Source: Bacteroidia bacterium (GTDB lineage: Bacteria > Bacteroidota > Bacteroidia > J057). From it: 64,000 nucleotides of DNA. The notes beneath the pieces were generated by a model. That model searched no databases. It had not been told where the DNA came from and saw only the letters and a list, made by a program, of their open reading frames with translations. This document shows, piece after piece, positions 7,705-18,035 of the stretch. Position 1 is the first letter of the stretch. The number at the start of each line of letters is the position of its first letter. The position numbers and the translations under genes are program-made. The stretch spans positions 4,898,001 through 4,962,000 of the forward strand of contig JAWPMV010000001.1 in the NCBI GenBank assembly GCA_033391075.1, in the 5' to 3' direction.

Positions 7705-10623
7705 TTATCGAATCAGTAGTTTTTCGATTTTGCTGAATCCGGCACTCTGTACCTTGACAGAATATAAGCCAGCACTCAATTTGGCCATATCCAGTTCAAT
7801 ACTTCCCTGGACTTCATCTTTATCAAATGACTGGGCAAGTACCTTACGGCCCATTTTATCAAAGATGGATATATCTACTTTGCTTTTGAGCTCTACTCCC
7901 AGAATATCTATCAGAAGGGTCTCCTGATCGAGGGGATTAGGGTAAAGAACTAAAGCTGGATTTGCATAGGGATCGAGTTCTGCTGTAACCTTATCAGAAT
8001 AGCTGAACTGTCCATCGTAATCTATCTGCTTGAGTCGATAGGTATAGGTGATTCCGGCTTTCACATCTTTATCTACAAAGCGATAGATATGCCCTTGATC
8101 CGTATCTCCTAATCCATCTGTCCAGCCGATTTTTTCGAAGCTTTGAGATTGCTCTGAAAATCTTTCTACTTCGAAGCCCTGATTGTTTTGTTCTAATGCG
8201 GTCTCCCAATTCAGTTGGATATCCTGATTGAAACTTTTTGCATTAAAGCTGAGCATTTCTACAGGGAAAATACCTGGAGGCAAATCAAAGGCTTCCGTTC
8301 CATCAGAGCGACTGGCACTACTTCCTTGAGAGGCACTAAATCCGAGCCCTCTTCTTGCAAAAGTTTGCCAAATGAGGGCTTCATTGGCTCCACCATAATT
8401 GGCTTGATCTGCGGCAAGAATTGCATCTCTCATATCAACAAATCCCGGTGAACAAGGCTGAAGCTTCAAACCGTCGATCACCAATTGGATGGCTATATTA
8501 TTTCCACCAGTACCTGAGTAAAGGTCCGTATCATACCCATGTTGATCGATAAGATTCCAATAGAGATCATAAAGCATAACTGCGAATACAGATCCTACTC
8601 CATGCGGAACTGAAAGACCGGGATCGGCAATATCTCCATAGGTATGAGGATTAACAGCCATATCCGTAGAATAGGGATAGGTTCTGATACCGTCTCCCGT
8701 TACAGGTTCTTCCAGGGCATAGGTACCAATTCCTCTTGCAGTTGCATTTGTATGGGAAGGAAGATGTGTCAAAACAATTCCAAACCAATCGGACCATCCT
8801 TCTCCTGCCTGCTCATCATTTTGTAAACAAGAACTATTTCCTGCACCACCGGTCAGTCGGATAGAAATACCATGTCCGTATTCATGGGCAATGATTCCAT
8901 TATCAAAATCTCCATCAATAAAGTCGCCGGCCGGTTTCATTGTAGCATTTACCGTATTTCCATTATTGATCTCTGTTTTCATCAAGTCTCCATCTGCCTC
9001 ACTTACCATTACAGCAGGTATGCTTACGAAGAATAATCCCAAAATTCCGGTATTTGGAGAACTAGGAGCCCCTGCGCCATCTTTGATAATAATGACTCCA
9101 GCTGCACCTTCATCCTGAGCGTTTATGACCTGGGTATAAAAAGAACAGCTCCCACTTTCGTCGATCAATACAATCTTTCCATTCATGGCTCCCCCATTCA
9201 CAGCTGTCCCACAAAGCTCTGTAGGATTTGCACTTCCGTCATCGGCAAGTATTACCTCTTCGGTAATATTATAAAGGCCAGGAGCATTTACATCTGGTAC
9301 ACTGGCATAGGTAGCTGCAATTCCAACAGGACTATTAACTATAACTTCTCCGGCATCAGAATCTCCCCATAGAAACATTTGCATTCTTCCACTTCCTCCA
9401 TCAGTCGGGGTCGCAAAGTTTGCATTATTCAGACCGCCCCCGTCCTGGGCATCTGCCAATACCTGGTCGCCATCAGCTCCTCCATTTCCATAGTTGTTTT
9501 CCTGAAAATTTCCACTCGCCTCATCAAATCCATATTGGTAGAAAACATCATGTATGATATTATTCCAGTAAAAGAGGTTAGTGATAACGGCACTTTCATT
9601 CGGAACCGGGCTATTTGCAGTTATGTCCTGGTTAAAGTCGAGGTTAAAATCAAAATCAAGGCTGGCACCTCCATCAGGTCTGTCGCCACCAGAGTTGTTC
9701 GCATCTCTATCCTCCTGGGCATATACATTGTTCCCTTGAGTAGTAGTATATTCTGCTCCATCAGCTCCATCCGTATCATGCCAGCCAAAAGGAGAAGCTG
9801 TGGCATCTGCAGGATTTACTTCCAGGCTTCTGCTTCCGTGATTCGGGCTTTCAATTCCCAGTGGATACACCCGATAAGAATCAGGAGCGTTTATTTTTTC
9901 GACTTTTACAGGAGCGGCATGCATGAGAGACTGTGCCCCCAGATCAAGGCTATGCTTGATATTTGATTGGACTTCAGCGTCAAAGCTACAGTGCAATACC
10001 TGATCCCGACTTCCTAAAATTGTTCCATTCTCAGCATCTACCTGAATGGCCCACCATTTACTGGCATCTTTCAAATAGATTTGAACATTCCATGCAAGTC
10101 TTGTAGCCCCATTACTATTTACATACATCTGTTTCGCGCTGATCGGCTCAAGGGCTATTTCCCCTTGATCAAACAAACTCTCCAGGCCGGGAGCTGTAGA
10201 GGCAGAAATGAGTTGAGGATCACCCAGAGGAATTTCAAATTGAATAGCAGCATTGCTTACAGCTTGAGAAGCGCCTATCTGGTCATTGCCACTAAGCACG
10301 TCCTTGAGATTCGGAACAAAGCTGCTCCCCATACTCAGGACGTTTCCATGTTCATAAATATTGATATTGAGAATAGCGGCTTCGACATCTATTCCCTGGT
10401 AGGTTTGTTTCCAGTAGATGTGATGCAGGCCCGAACGTTCAGAATATAAATGATTTTGGAGTTGCCAGTCATCAAGATCGGAAGCTTGCAAACCTAGTTT
10501 ATCAAGGTTCTCTCGAATATAGGCTTCTGCTTGTTCTTCTATGTTTTGAGCTGAAAGTTGGTTAAGAGTAGAAAGAGTAAGGAATAAAAGTAGAGTAGGA
10601 AAAAGCGTTAAATATTTTCTCAT
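7705..10623 (-). CDS. Secreted M36 (fungalysin-type) metallopeptidase with PA insert and T9SS sorting domain
   Basis: The 972-residue precursor starts with a signal peptide (1-26, ending LSAQ). An FTP/PepSY-like propeptide region runs to about residue 220, and the M36 catalytic domain spans about 270-770. The zinc motif IIAHEYGHGIS lies near residue 577, and the downstream GEGWSDWFG carries the third zinc-ligand Glu of the family. A protease-associated domain (about 430-550; GKIVLIDESGSCSF, AGVIIIKDG) is inserted in the catalytic domain, as in many bacterial fungalysins. The C-terminus has a fibronectin-like segment and a type A T9SS sorting domain (LVLYPNP to KIEKLLIR). It should be exported through T9SS and degrade extracellular protein. 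It is a single-gene unit with its own terminator. Confidence 0.95.
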   Translation of the reverse strand: MRKYLTLFPTLLLFLTLSTLNQLSAQNIEEQAEAYIRENLDKLGLQASDLDDWQLQNHLYSERSGLHHIYWKQTYQGIDVEAAILNINIYEHGNVLSMGSSFVPNLKDVLSGNDQIGASQAVSNAAIQFEIPLGDPQLISASTAPGLESLFDQGEIALEPISAKQMYVNSNGATRLAWNVQIYLKDASKWWAIQVDAENGTILGSRDQVLHCSFDAEVQSNIKHSLDLGAQSLMHAAPVKVEKINAPDSYRVYPLGIESPNHGSRSLEVNPADATASPFGWHDTDGADGAEYTTTQGNNVYAQEDRDANNSGGDRPDGGASLDFDFNLDFNQDITANSPVPNESAVITNLFYWNNIIHDVFYQYGFDEASGNFQENNYGNGGADGDQVLADAQDGGGLNNANFATPTDGGSGRMQMFLWGDSDAGEVIVNSPVGIAATYASVPDVNAPGLYNITEEVILADDGSANPTELCGTAVNGGAMNGKIVLIDESGSCSFYTQVINAQDEGAAGVIIIKDGAGAPSSPNTGILGLFFVSIPAVMVSEADGDLMKTEINNGNTVNATMKPAGDFIDGDFDNGIIAHEYGHGISIRLTGGAGNSSCLQNDEQAGEGWSDWFGIVLTHLPSHTNATARGIGTYALEEPVTGDGIRTYPYSTDMAVNPHTYGDIADPGLSVPHGVGSVFAVMLYDLYWNLIDQHGYDTDLYSGTGGNNIAIQLVIDGLKLQPCSPGFVDMRDAILAADQANYGGANEALIWQTFARRGLGFSASQGSSASRSDGTEAFDLPPGIFPVEMLSFNAKSFNQDIQLNWETALEQNNQGFEVERFSEQSQSFEKIGWTDGLGDTDQGHIYRFVDKDVKAGITYTYRLKQIDYDGQFSYSDKVTAELDPYANPALVLYPNPLDQETLLIDILGVELKSKVDISIFDKMGRKVLAQSFDKDEVQGSIELDMAKLSAGLYSVKVQSAGFSKIEKLLIR

Positions 10624-10701
10624 AAAGGGAGTATAATGTCCTCAGTCAAAGAAGCAGGTAAAAAAGTATGAGAAAGGAAGGTGTATTTGGGGTTGGCTTG
10701 T

Positions 10702-10709
10702 CAAATATA
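10702..10709 (-). promoter_or_regulatory. Possible -7 element of the M36 peptidase promoter
   Basis: TATATTTG on the minus strand fits the Bacteroidota -7 consensus TAnnTTTG about 80 bases before the start codon. An upstream TTTG is present but only 15 bases away, shorter than the usual 19-21, so the -33 element is not secure. Confidence 0.4.
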
Positions 10710-10773
10710 AGAAAGAATTATCTCCAAATAAAGGAAAATACACAAATCGGAATAAATATCAGCCTGAATGGTT

Positions 10774-11145
10774 TTAAGGAGACCTTTTCTTTTTCGGCTT
10801 CCACAAATAAATGATGAGCCCTAATCTCATTTGAAACTGGCTCCGCTTTTGGGTAAGGGTGCTACTAATTTCGGGATTTACTCCTTCTGTTGGCAGGGAA
10901 CGAAATTGGGATAGTCGTAGGAGATCAAGCTGAAGATTCAGGCTTATTCTTCCGTCTTTGCTCTTAAATTTTGCGAGTAGGTCTTTATGGAAATTTTTCT
11001 CTTCGGTCGAACTGGGTGTATGCACACTATCTATATCCGTGCTCGTTTTCACCCATCCATTGAATTTCAATTTCTGAGCGTGTAATGCATGAGGTATACA
11101 TAAAATCCCTCCTAACAGGAAAGCAAGGATGATAAATGATTTCAT
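10774..11145 (-). CDS. Small exported protein of unknown function
   Basis: I do not recognise this 123-residue protein. It has a clear signal peptide (about 1-23, hydrophobic core FIILAFLLGGILCIPHAL, ending LHAQ). The mature part is lysine-rich: LKFNGWVKTSTDID, a polar middle, then alternating segments such as RISLNLQLDLLR and FQMRLGLIIYLW that look like amphipathic beta-strands, ending in a basic KPKKKRSP tail. The strand pattern could fit a fragment of a small outer-membrane or periplasmic beta protein, but no family is evident. It starts 15 bases after the stop of the DUF839 gene and is the last gene of that operon. Confidence 0.65.
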   Translation of the reverse strand: MKSFIILAFLLGGILCIPHALHAQKLKFNGWVKTSTDIDSVHTPSSTEEKNFHKDLLAKFKSKDGRISLNLQLDLLRLSQFRSLPTEGVNPEISSTLTQKRSQFQMRLGLIIYLWKPKKKRSP

Positions 11146-11160
11146 AGTTTTCGTTTAGGC

Positions 11161-12567
11161 CTAAGCCCTATCCATCCAGGGACCCTGGATTGCAAGCGTT
11201 AATCCGACATGCTGAATATTCACAAAGAGAGTCGAGCCATCTGGAGAAAAGGTTGCACCTGCAAATTCGGAGGGATAGCCCACATTTTCTGCAATCACAT
11301 AGAAATGCCCATCTGGGGTAATGCCAATCACACGTGGATTTTCTTTATCCTCACAGACTACAAGATCTCCTTTTGGAGACATAGTCAGGTTGTCGCAATT
11401 TTCTACCAGGCGGGTATTGTTAGGTTCTACAAATAGCTCGAGCACTCCCGGCTCTGCCAATTCGCGGGAATCCCCTTCATATCTACTCGGGATATACCTC
11501 CAGATTTGGCCGGTTTTGTCTTTCCCACCAGATGTACAGGCAAAAAAGCATTCACCTTCTCCAAACCAAACACCTTCTCCCCTGGCAAAACGGGCAGCAC
11601 CTGCTTCATAGGCCCGGTATCGAAGATCATCATAAGGAGAATCAATTCCGTCTACATCTATCCACTCTACTGCATACTTTACTCCCGGATCAATTTTAGG
11701 AGCATCCATTCCTTCCCAGTTTCGCGTATCGCAACTTTCATATTCTCTGAGCTTCATGGCTTGCAGCTTGCCTCCATTATGAAGCTTTCCTTCCTGAGCG
11801 GGAAGAAAACGATAAAAGACCCCATCATTACGGTCTTCGGTTTGGTACACGATACTTGTACGGGGATCTACCCCTACTGCTTCATGCTGAAAACGTCCCA
11901 TATCCTTGAGGGGGATAGGATCAGCTAAAGCAATATCCGCAGTTGCAGGAACCTCAAAGGGATATCCATGATCTTTCTCCAGTCTCATTCCTGCTCTGTC
12001 TACCGTTTCTTCACAAGAAATCCAGGTATTCCAGGGCGTAGGTCCTCCGGCACAATTACGGGTAGTTCCTGCCAGAGATAGAAACTGCTTTTCTATTTTA
12101 TTCTCTTTGGTATTGTAAACGAAAGTGGTTGTTCCTCCCAAACAGGGAAGTTCCCTTCGGCCCATATCATACATCTCGTTTTTTGCCAATTTAGAGAGGA
12201 GTTTATATCCTTCTCCAAATGGTCCCAACTCCCTCATTTCCGGGCTAACTTCATGATTCCGTACGACAATAGTGCTCCCTTTAGGACCCATAAAAGTAGC
12301 CATGCCATCCGGCTTACCCGGTAGCAAGAAACCATCATCCATGACCATGCCTTGTTCACTGATGATTTTATAGCTAAACCTTTTGGGGAGATTCATGATC
12401 CCATCCCTGTCATTGTGCAGGGGACCATAGCCTCTTTTTCTAAAAGGTTCGGGAGTAGAAATTGCCATATTGGTATTACAGGCAAAACTTTGTAAACCGG
12501 AAAAACCCAGACTTACGAGTCCTGCATACCTTAGAAATTGCCTCCGGGATAACTGATCTTTTTTCAT
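11161..12567 (-). CDS. PhoX/DUF839 family protein with Tat signal
   Basis: The 468-residue protein begins with a twin-arginine signal, SRRQFLRYAG (residues 7-16), followed by a hydrophobic core and SFAC with Cys30. It is therefore exported folded and may be lipidated. The rest matches the PhoX/DUF839 beta-propeller family: VVRNHEVSP, a TRNCAGGPTPWNTWISCEE block (typical of PhoX, whose Cys helps bind the metal cofactor), HEAVGVDPRT, and a C-terminal NLTMSPKGDLVVCED and SPDGSTLFVNIQ. PhoX enzymes are calcium/iron alkaline phosphatases, but many DUF839 members have no tested activity. The gene lies 30 bases after the M19 dipeptidase gene and is probably cotranscribed with it. Without a visible Pho box, regulation by phosphate cannot be claimed. 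Confidence 0.88.
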   Translation of the reverse strand: MKKDQLSRRQFLRYAGLVSLGFSGLQSFACNTNMAISTPEPFRKRGYGPLHNDRDGIMNLPKRFSYKIISEQGMVMDDGFLLPGKPDGMATFMGPKGSTIVVRNHEVSPEMRELGPFGEGYKLLSKLAKNEMYDMGRRELPCLGGTTTFVYNTKENKIEKQFLSLAGTTRNCAGGPTPWNTWISCEETVDRAGMRLEKDHGYPFEVPATADIALADPIPLKDMGRFQHEAVGVDPRTSIVYQTEDRNDGVFYRFLPAQEGKLHNGGKLQAMKLREYESCDTRNWEGMDAPKIDPGVKYAVEWIDVDGIDSPYDDLRYRAYEAGAARFARGEGVWFGEGECFFACTSGGKDKTGQIWRYIPSRYEGDSRELAEPGVLELFVEPNNTRLVENCDNLTMSPKGDLVVCEDKENPRVIGITPDGHFYVIAENVGYPSEFAGATFSPDGSTLFVNIQHVGLTLAIQGPWMDRA

Positions 12568-12597
12568 TGTCTCTTAAGGGTATATACGAAAAAACTG

Positions 12598-13839
12598 CTA
12601 AAGAGATGAGTTGCGGGCAATCTCTTCCACTTTCCTCCAAACTCTGAATACGTTTTTATAACAAATCTTCTTTATATCTTCTTCAGAATAGCCTCTATTC
12701 AGGAGCTCTGCAATCAGATTGGGGTAATCTGAAACATCCTTTAATCCTAAAGGCAAACTATCACCTACGCCATCAAAATCAGATCCGAATCCTACATGAT
12801 CCACTCCTACGAGTTTGATAACATGCTCGACATGATCTGCGGCGACTTTTACATCTGAATATATAGAACCATTTTCCTCGAAATACTGTTTACCAAAATC
12901 TTCCTGCTCCTCTTCGGTCATATCTCTTCCCAGGCTTTCCTGATGTGCTGATAAAGCGGCTCTCATGTCAGTAGATCTTTTACGAGAAACACTGTCAAGG
13001 AAGGTAGATCCAAAATTGATCTGAATAACTCCCCCATTCTTAGCCAAAGCCTTGATCATATCATCACTCATGTTACGCTCAAAGCCGGGCGTATAATATC
13101 TGCAGGAAGAATGAGAAGCGATAGCGGGAGCTTTGGTCAACTTCATTACGTCATAAAAAGCGCTATCAGATACATGGGAAATATCTACCATGATGCCAAC
13201 GCGATTCATTTCTTTTACAACCTCTTCTCCAAAAGGACTCAATCCATTCCAGGTGCGGGTAGTATCATAAGAAGAATCACTGATTCTATTTACCAATGAA
13301 TGGGTAAGGGTAATATAGCGGATGCCTCTTTCATAGAAATATTCGACATTCTCGATATCATCTTCAATGGGTGATCCATTTTCCATTCCCATTGGAAGAG
13401 AAATTTTTCCTGCTTTGAAATTGGCTTCAACTTCATCAGCAGTTTTTGCCAAGGCATATTGATCCGGATATCGTTCGACAATCTCTTCGACCATATCGAT
13501 TAGGCTATCGGCTTCGGCTTTGCTTCTACCCGATTCCTCCTGATAACGGGAAGGAACATATATAGACATAAAAGGAGCATCTAAGCCCCCTTCTTTCGAA
13601 CGTACATAATCGAAATCTCCTCCCTCTGTTCTTTTTGAAACATCCAGAAATTCTTTTTCCAATCTAAAATTCCTCACACGCATCCGATAAGGAAGGTCCA
13701 CATGTCCATCTGTAAGGATAGTAGACTGAGCCAGCTTGAGGGCTCGCTCTTCCAGATTGGGAGTTTCTGTTGAAGGATTTTCGCAGGAAATAATAAGCAG
13801 GCTTAAAAAGCCAAGGAGAATGAAGCGTAGATTAGACAT
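12598..13839 (-). CDS. Membrane dipeptidase (peptidase M19), lipoprotein
   Basis: The 413-residue protein is an amidohydrolase-fold dipeptidase of the renal dipeptidase family. Its signal peptide ends in the lipobox LLIISC (Cys19). The zinc motif DGHVDLP gives His46 and Asp48. GMENGSPIED supplies the bridging Glu region, YITLTHS and SHSSCR carry the further metal-site His, and VDHVGFGSDFDGVG is the conserved Asp loop near the C-terminus. It should hydrolyse dipeptides, including those with D- or imino-acid residues, at the cell envelope. It sits between a hydroxyproline dehydratase-like gene (65 bases upstream) and the DUF839 gene (30 bases downstream), which suggests peptide scavenging. Confidence 0.93.
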   Translation of the reverse strand: MSNLRFILLGFLSLLIISCENPSTETPNLEERALKLAQSTILTDGHVDLPYRMRVRNFRLEKEFLDVSKRTEGGDFDYVRSKEGGLDAPFMSIYVPSRYQEESGRSKAEADSLIDMVEEIVERYPDQYALAKTADEVEANFKAGKISLPMGMENGSPIEDDIENVEYFYERGIRYITLTHSLVNRISDSSYDTTRTWNGLSPFGEEVVKEMNRVGIMVDISHVSDSAFYDVMKLTKAPAIASHSSCRYYTPGFERNMSDDMIKALAKNGGVIQINFGSTFLDSVSRKRSTDMRAALSAHQESLGRDMTEEEQEDFGKQYFEENGSIYSDVKVAADHVEHVIKLVGVDHVGFGSDFDGVGDSLPLGLKDVSDYPNLIAELLNRGYSEEDIKKICYKNVFRVWRKVEEIARNSSL

Positions 13840-13904
13840 GTTTTAGCTGTATTGTAATCAGGCTTAAAATTACAGTTTATGCAGGAGAATTCCAGATGCT
13901 CGGA

Positions 13905-14942
13905 CTATCTTAGGATGAAACCATCGCCCAATGGGTCTCTGGGATCGATCAAGAACTCATGTTTTCCTGTGATAAATGCCCGGCCTTCCACTTGAGGAAT
14001 GATTGCAGTAAAGCCCCCAAAGCTGGTCTCTTCAATAACCGATCCCCAGAATTGAGTACCCAGGATACTTTCTATCAACATTTGATCACCGAGTCCTGCT
14101 TCTCCTCTTGCATGATGAATGGCCATTCTCCCACTCACGCCTGTACCTGTAGGACTGCGGTCAACTTCCCCCTCTGCAAAAACGCAGACATTTCGGCTAT
14201 CGGCCATACTATCCTCATTCGGCTCACCTATGAAGATGGTACCATATAAAAAACTCAGATCCTCTTCAAAAGGATGCTTGATCAAATCAGAGCTTTCCAT
14301 TACTGCTCGTTTGATTTGCATGCCTTTATCAATCAAATCTCTGAAATCTTTTCCACTCAGACCTACTCCGGCATCTTCTGCTTTTACATAGGCATAGAAA
14401 GCACCCCCAAAAGCGAGGTCATAGCGAATCTTTCCCATACCTGCTACTTCTACTTCCTGATCAAGTGCTACAACAAAGGAGGGCACATTTTGAAAATAAG
14501 CACTTTGGATTTCCCCAAACTTTACCCGGACAAAGGCTTTTACCAAACCTGCTGGCGTATCAATCGTTACGGGATTGTCTCCTTCTTCTTTTTTGATCAG
14601 GCCTGTTTCTGCGGCCAGGGTAGCCAGTGCAATAATCGCATGACCACACATTGTACTATAGCCTTCATTGTGGAGGAAAAAGGTCCCAAAGTCAGCCTCG
14701 GGGCTCACAGGAGGCGTAAGAATCGCTCCATACATATCTGCATGACCGCGGGGTTCCCACATAAGGGCCTTACGCAGCATATCCCAATTATCTCTGACAA
14801 AAGCACGGTATTCCAGGATATTCCCTCCTTTTAGTTCAGGAAAGCCAGACATAATAACACGGAGGGGTTCTCCCTCGGTATGCATATCCAGTGTAGTGAT
14901 CTTTCTCCAGGATTCAGGGGCATTAAAGAGAGGGAATTGCAT
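13905..14942 (-). CDS. Proline racemase family, probable trans-3-hydroxy-L-proline dehydratase
   Basis: This 345-residue protein belongs to the proline racemase superfamily (TLDMHTEGEPLRVI at the N-terminus). Racemases and 4-hydroxyproline epimerases use two Cys. Here the first, Cys99 in TMCGHA, is kept, but the second position is Thr265 in DRSPTGTGVSGR. A Cys/Thr pair is the known signature of trans-3-hydroxy-L-proline dehydratases such as human L3HYPDH, which remove water to form pyrroline-2-carboxylate. Racemisation is therefore unlikely. It is the first gene of the apparent operon 14942-10774, whose M19 dipeptidase could release hydroxyproline from peptides. No pyrroline-2-carboxylate reductase is visible nearby. 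Confidence 0.85.
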   Translation of the reverse strand: MQFPLFNAPESWRKITTLDMHTEGEPLRVIMSGFPELKGGNILEYRAFVRDNWDMLRKALMWEPRGHADMYGAILTPPVSPEADFGTFFLHNEGYSTMCGHAIIALATLAAETGLIKKEEGDNPVTIDTPAGLVKAFVRVKFGEIQSAYFQNVPSFVVALDQEVEVAGMGKIRYDLAFGGAFYAYVKAEDAGVGLSGKDFRDLIDKGMQIKRAVMESSDLIKHPFEEDLSFLYGTIFIGEPNEDSMADSRNVCVFAEGEVDRSPTGTGVSGRMAIHHARGEAGLGDQMLIESILGTQFWGSVIEETSFGGFTAIIPQVEGRAFITGKHEFLIDPRDPLGDGFILR

Positions 14943-15072
14943 AAAAACTTAGATGAATTGGGATTGAATTTTCGGCAATTTAAGCTAAAAATTATATCAG
15001 AACCCACTTAGTCTCTGGCATTTATTAAAAGCCAGCTTTCCTTTTTTAAAATAAATGGCCAACTTCGCGCCC

Positions 15073-15166
15073 TGACATTACAGGTGACAGAATGTCATTT
15101 GGTCATGTCAAATCCCGCGAATGCGTCAATTCTGTCAGAATATCTATGATTGGCACATTTTTCGAA
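15073..15166 (+). promoter_or_regulatory. groESL control region: nested TGACA repeats and sigma-54-like promoter
   Basis: A perfect 13-bp palindrome TGACA-GAA-TGTCA (15085-15097) is nested inside an outer inverted repeat TGACAT/ATGTCA (15073-15078, 15105-15110) on almost the same centre; a further TGTCA lies at 15133-15137. Downstream, TGGCACATTTTTCGA (15151-15165) resembles a sigma-54 -24/-12 element: GG, then ten bases, then GA where the consensus has GC. It lies about 60 bases before the groES start. No CIRCE element is present. Confidence 0.5.
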
Positions 15167-15224
15167 AAACGTTCTCAACGTAAGAATTGATAAAAAGTTT
15201 CAAACCCTAAATTGTTACAAAATA

Positions 15225-15500
15225 ATGGCATTAAACATTAAACCCCTGGCTGACAGAGTGTTGGTAGAACCAGCACAAGCAGAAGAAAAAACGGCTTCGG
15301 GTATTTACATTCCCGATACAGCCAAAGAAAAACCACAAAAAGGTACTGTTGTAGCTGTAGGTCCTGGCAAGAAAGACGAGCCTACTACTGTTTCAGTTGG
15401 TGATACTGTGCTCTATGGAAAGTACTCTGGTACTGAGATCAATGTAGAAGGAACAGATTACCTCATGATGCGTGAATCTGACATTCTCGCTATTATCTAG
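15225..15500 (+). CDS. groES: Co-chaperonin GroES (Hsp10)
   Basis: The start is set at the ATG at 15225, giving a 91-residue protein that begins [16 protein letters not shown] as GroES normally does; an in-frame ATG 75 bases upstream would add unrelated residues. The mobile loop [19 protein letters not shown] and the C-terminal [14 protein letters not shown] are diagnostic. GroES caps the GroEL cavity in the cytoplasm during ATP-dependent protein folding. groEL follows after 39 bases in the same operon. The upstream region carries nested TGACA/TGTCA repeats and a sigma-54-like element. Confidence 0.98.
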   Translation: MALNIKPLADRVLVEPAQAEEKTASGIYIPDTAKEKPQKGTVVAVGPGKKDEPTTVSVGDTVLYGKYSGTEINVEGTDYLMMRESDILAII

Positions 15501-15536
15501 CATTCTTTATACTTAACACAAAGAAAAATCATTTAG

Positions 15537-17192
<1,656 letters not shown>

Positions 17193-17203
17193 TCATAAAA
17201 CAG

Positions 17204-17232
17204 AAAGGCTGCCAATTAGGCAGCCTTTTTTG
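17204..17232 (+). terminator. Rho-independent terminator of groESL
   Basis: AAAGGCTGCC and GGCAGCCTTT arms (17204-17213, 17219-17228) with loop AATTA and a run of T follow the groEL stop codon. Confidence 0.93.
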
Positions 17233-17319
17233 TTTAAGGATGTGGGATTGTGTATCTTATAAAAAGAGCTTAAGGCATTAAGGCCTAAGCTATTACTCGC
17301 TAACCAACATCCTTATATT

Positions 17320-17454
17320 ATGAATGCGCTGGGAATCATTTTGACTCTGGCTGTCGTAGCTGGGGGATTCTATTTCGCCTACTGGGCCATTAAGCGAACA
17401 CTGGCAGACGATGCCGGAAAAAATCGTCGCCAAAGAAGATCCAGTAAAAGGTGA
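17320..17454 (+). CDS. Small single-pass membrane protein, 44 residues
   Basis: This short gene begins MNALGIILTLAVVAGG. Residues 3-24 form one uninterrupted hydrophobic helix with small and aromatic residues (GGFYFAYWAI), followed by a strongly basic tail (KNRRQRRSSKR) that predicts a cytoplasmic C-terminus. I do not recognise a family. It lies between the groEL terminator and the Fur-family gene on the same strand, with its own upstream gap. The clean helix plus positive tail supports a real small membrane protein. No function can be inferred. Confidence 0.55.
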   Translation: MNALGIILTLAVVAGGFYFAYWAIKRTLADDAGKNRRQRRSSKR

Positions 17455-17538
17455 TATGAGGAGGGCTTATCTGGTGAAGAGGAACGCCTTTTGCTTTTTT
17501 TTTAGTATCTTGACGGGCTTTGAAAAATTAATGTTTTT

Positions 17539-18015
17539 ATGCCAGATCTCCCTCCTATTAAACAACAGGAACGTATCCAGGAGGTAAAACAGATCTTTTC
17601 GGATTATCTCGATAGAAAAGGACAGAGAAAGACTCCAGAAAGGTTTGCCATCCTGGAAGAGATTTATAGTCGCTCGGATCATTTCGACGTGGAGTCTCTG
17701 TACATCCACATGAAGAATAAAAACTACCGAGTGAGCAGGGCTACTGTTTACAATACCCTGGATCTTCTTGTAGAATGTGATCTGGTCAAAAGACACCAGT
17801 TTGGCACCAGCCAAAGCCTTTTCGAAAAGTCATACGGATACAAGCAACACGATCATCTCATCTGCACATCCTGTGGTAAGGTGATGGAATTCTGTGACCC
17901 ACGTATCGGGGAAATTGAAAACACAATCGGCAACATCCTCAATTTTAAGGTGAGCCATCATTCATTTACCATCCACGGCATATGTAGTACATGCTCGGAG
18001 GATAAAACACAGTAA
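17539..18015 (+). CDS. Fur family transcriptional regulator
   Basis: The 158-residue protein has the typical Fur layout: a winged helix in residues 20-95 ([37 protein letters not shown]) and a metal-binding dimer domain ([17 protein letters not shown], then [13 protein letters not shown]). The two CxxC pairs form the structural zinc site. In this phylum such regulators may be Fur, PerR or Zur; the sequence does not decide which. The start at 17539 leaves a short [10 protein letters not shown] lead. The STAS gene follows after 20 bases and is probably cotranscribed. Confidence 0.92.
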   Translation: MPDLPPIKQQERIQEVKQIFSDYLDRKGQRKTPERFAILEEIYSRSDHFDVESLYIHMKNKNYRVSRATVYNTLDLLVECDLVKRHQFGTSQSLFEKSYGYKQHDHLICTSCGKVMEFCDPRIGEIENTIGNILNFKVSHHSFTIHGICSTCSEDKTQ

Positions 18016-18035
18016 CAGAAAATAAGAATAGAACA

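Noticed and set aside
9379-9966. 195-codon plus-strand frame inside the M36 gene
   Set aside because: It is antisense to a well-supported peptidase domain and reads as low-complexity Ile/Ser-rich shadow sequence.
14274-14834. 186-codon plus-strand frame inside the proline racemase family gene
   Set aside because: Antisense shadow of a conserved enzyme; no domain recognised.
15061-15224. CIRCE (HrcA) operator before groES
   Set aside because: No TTAGCACTC-N9-GAGTGCTAA or close variant is present; the repeats are TGACA/TGTCA.
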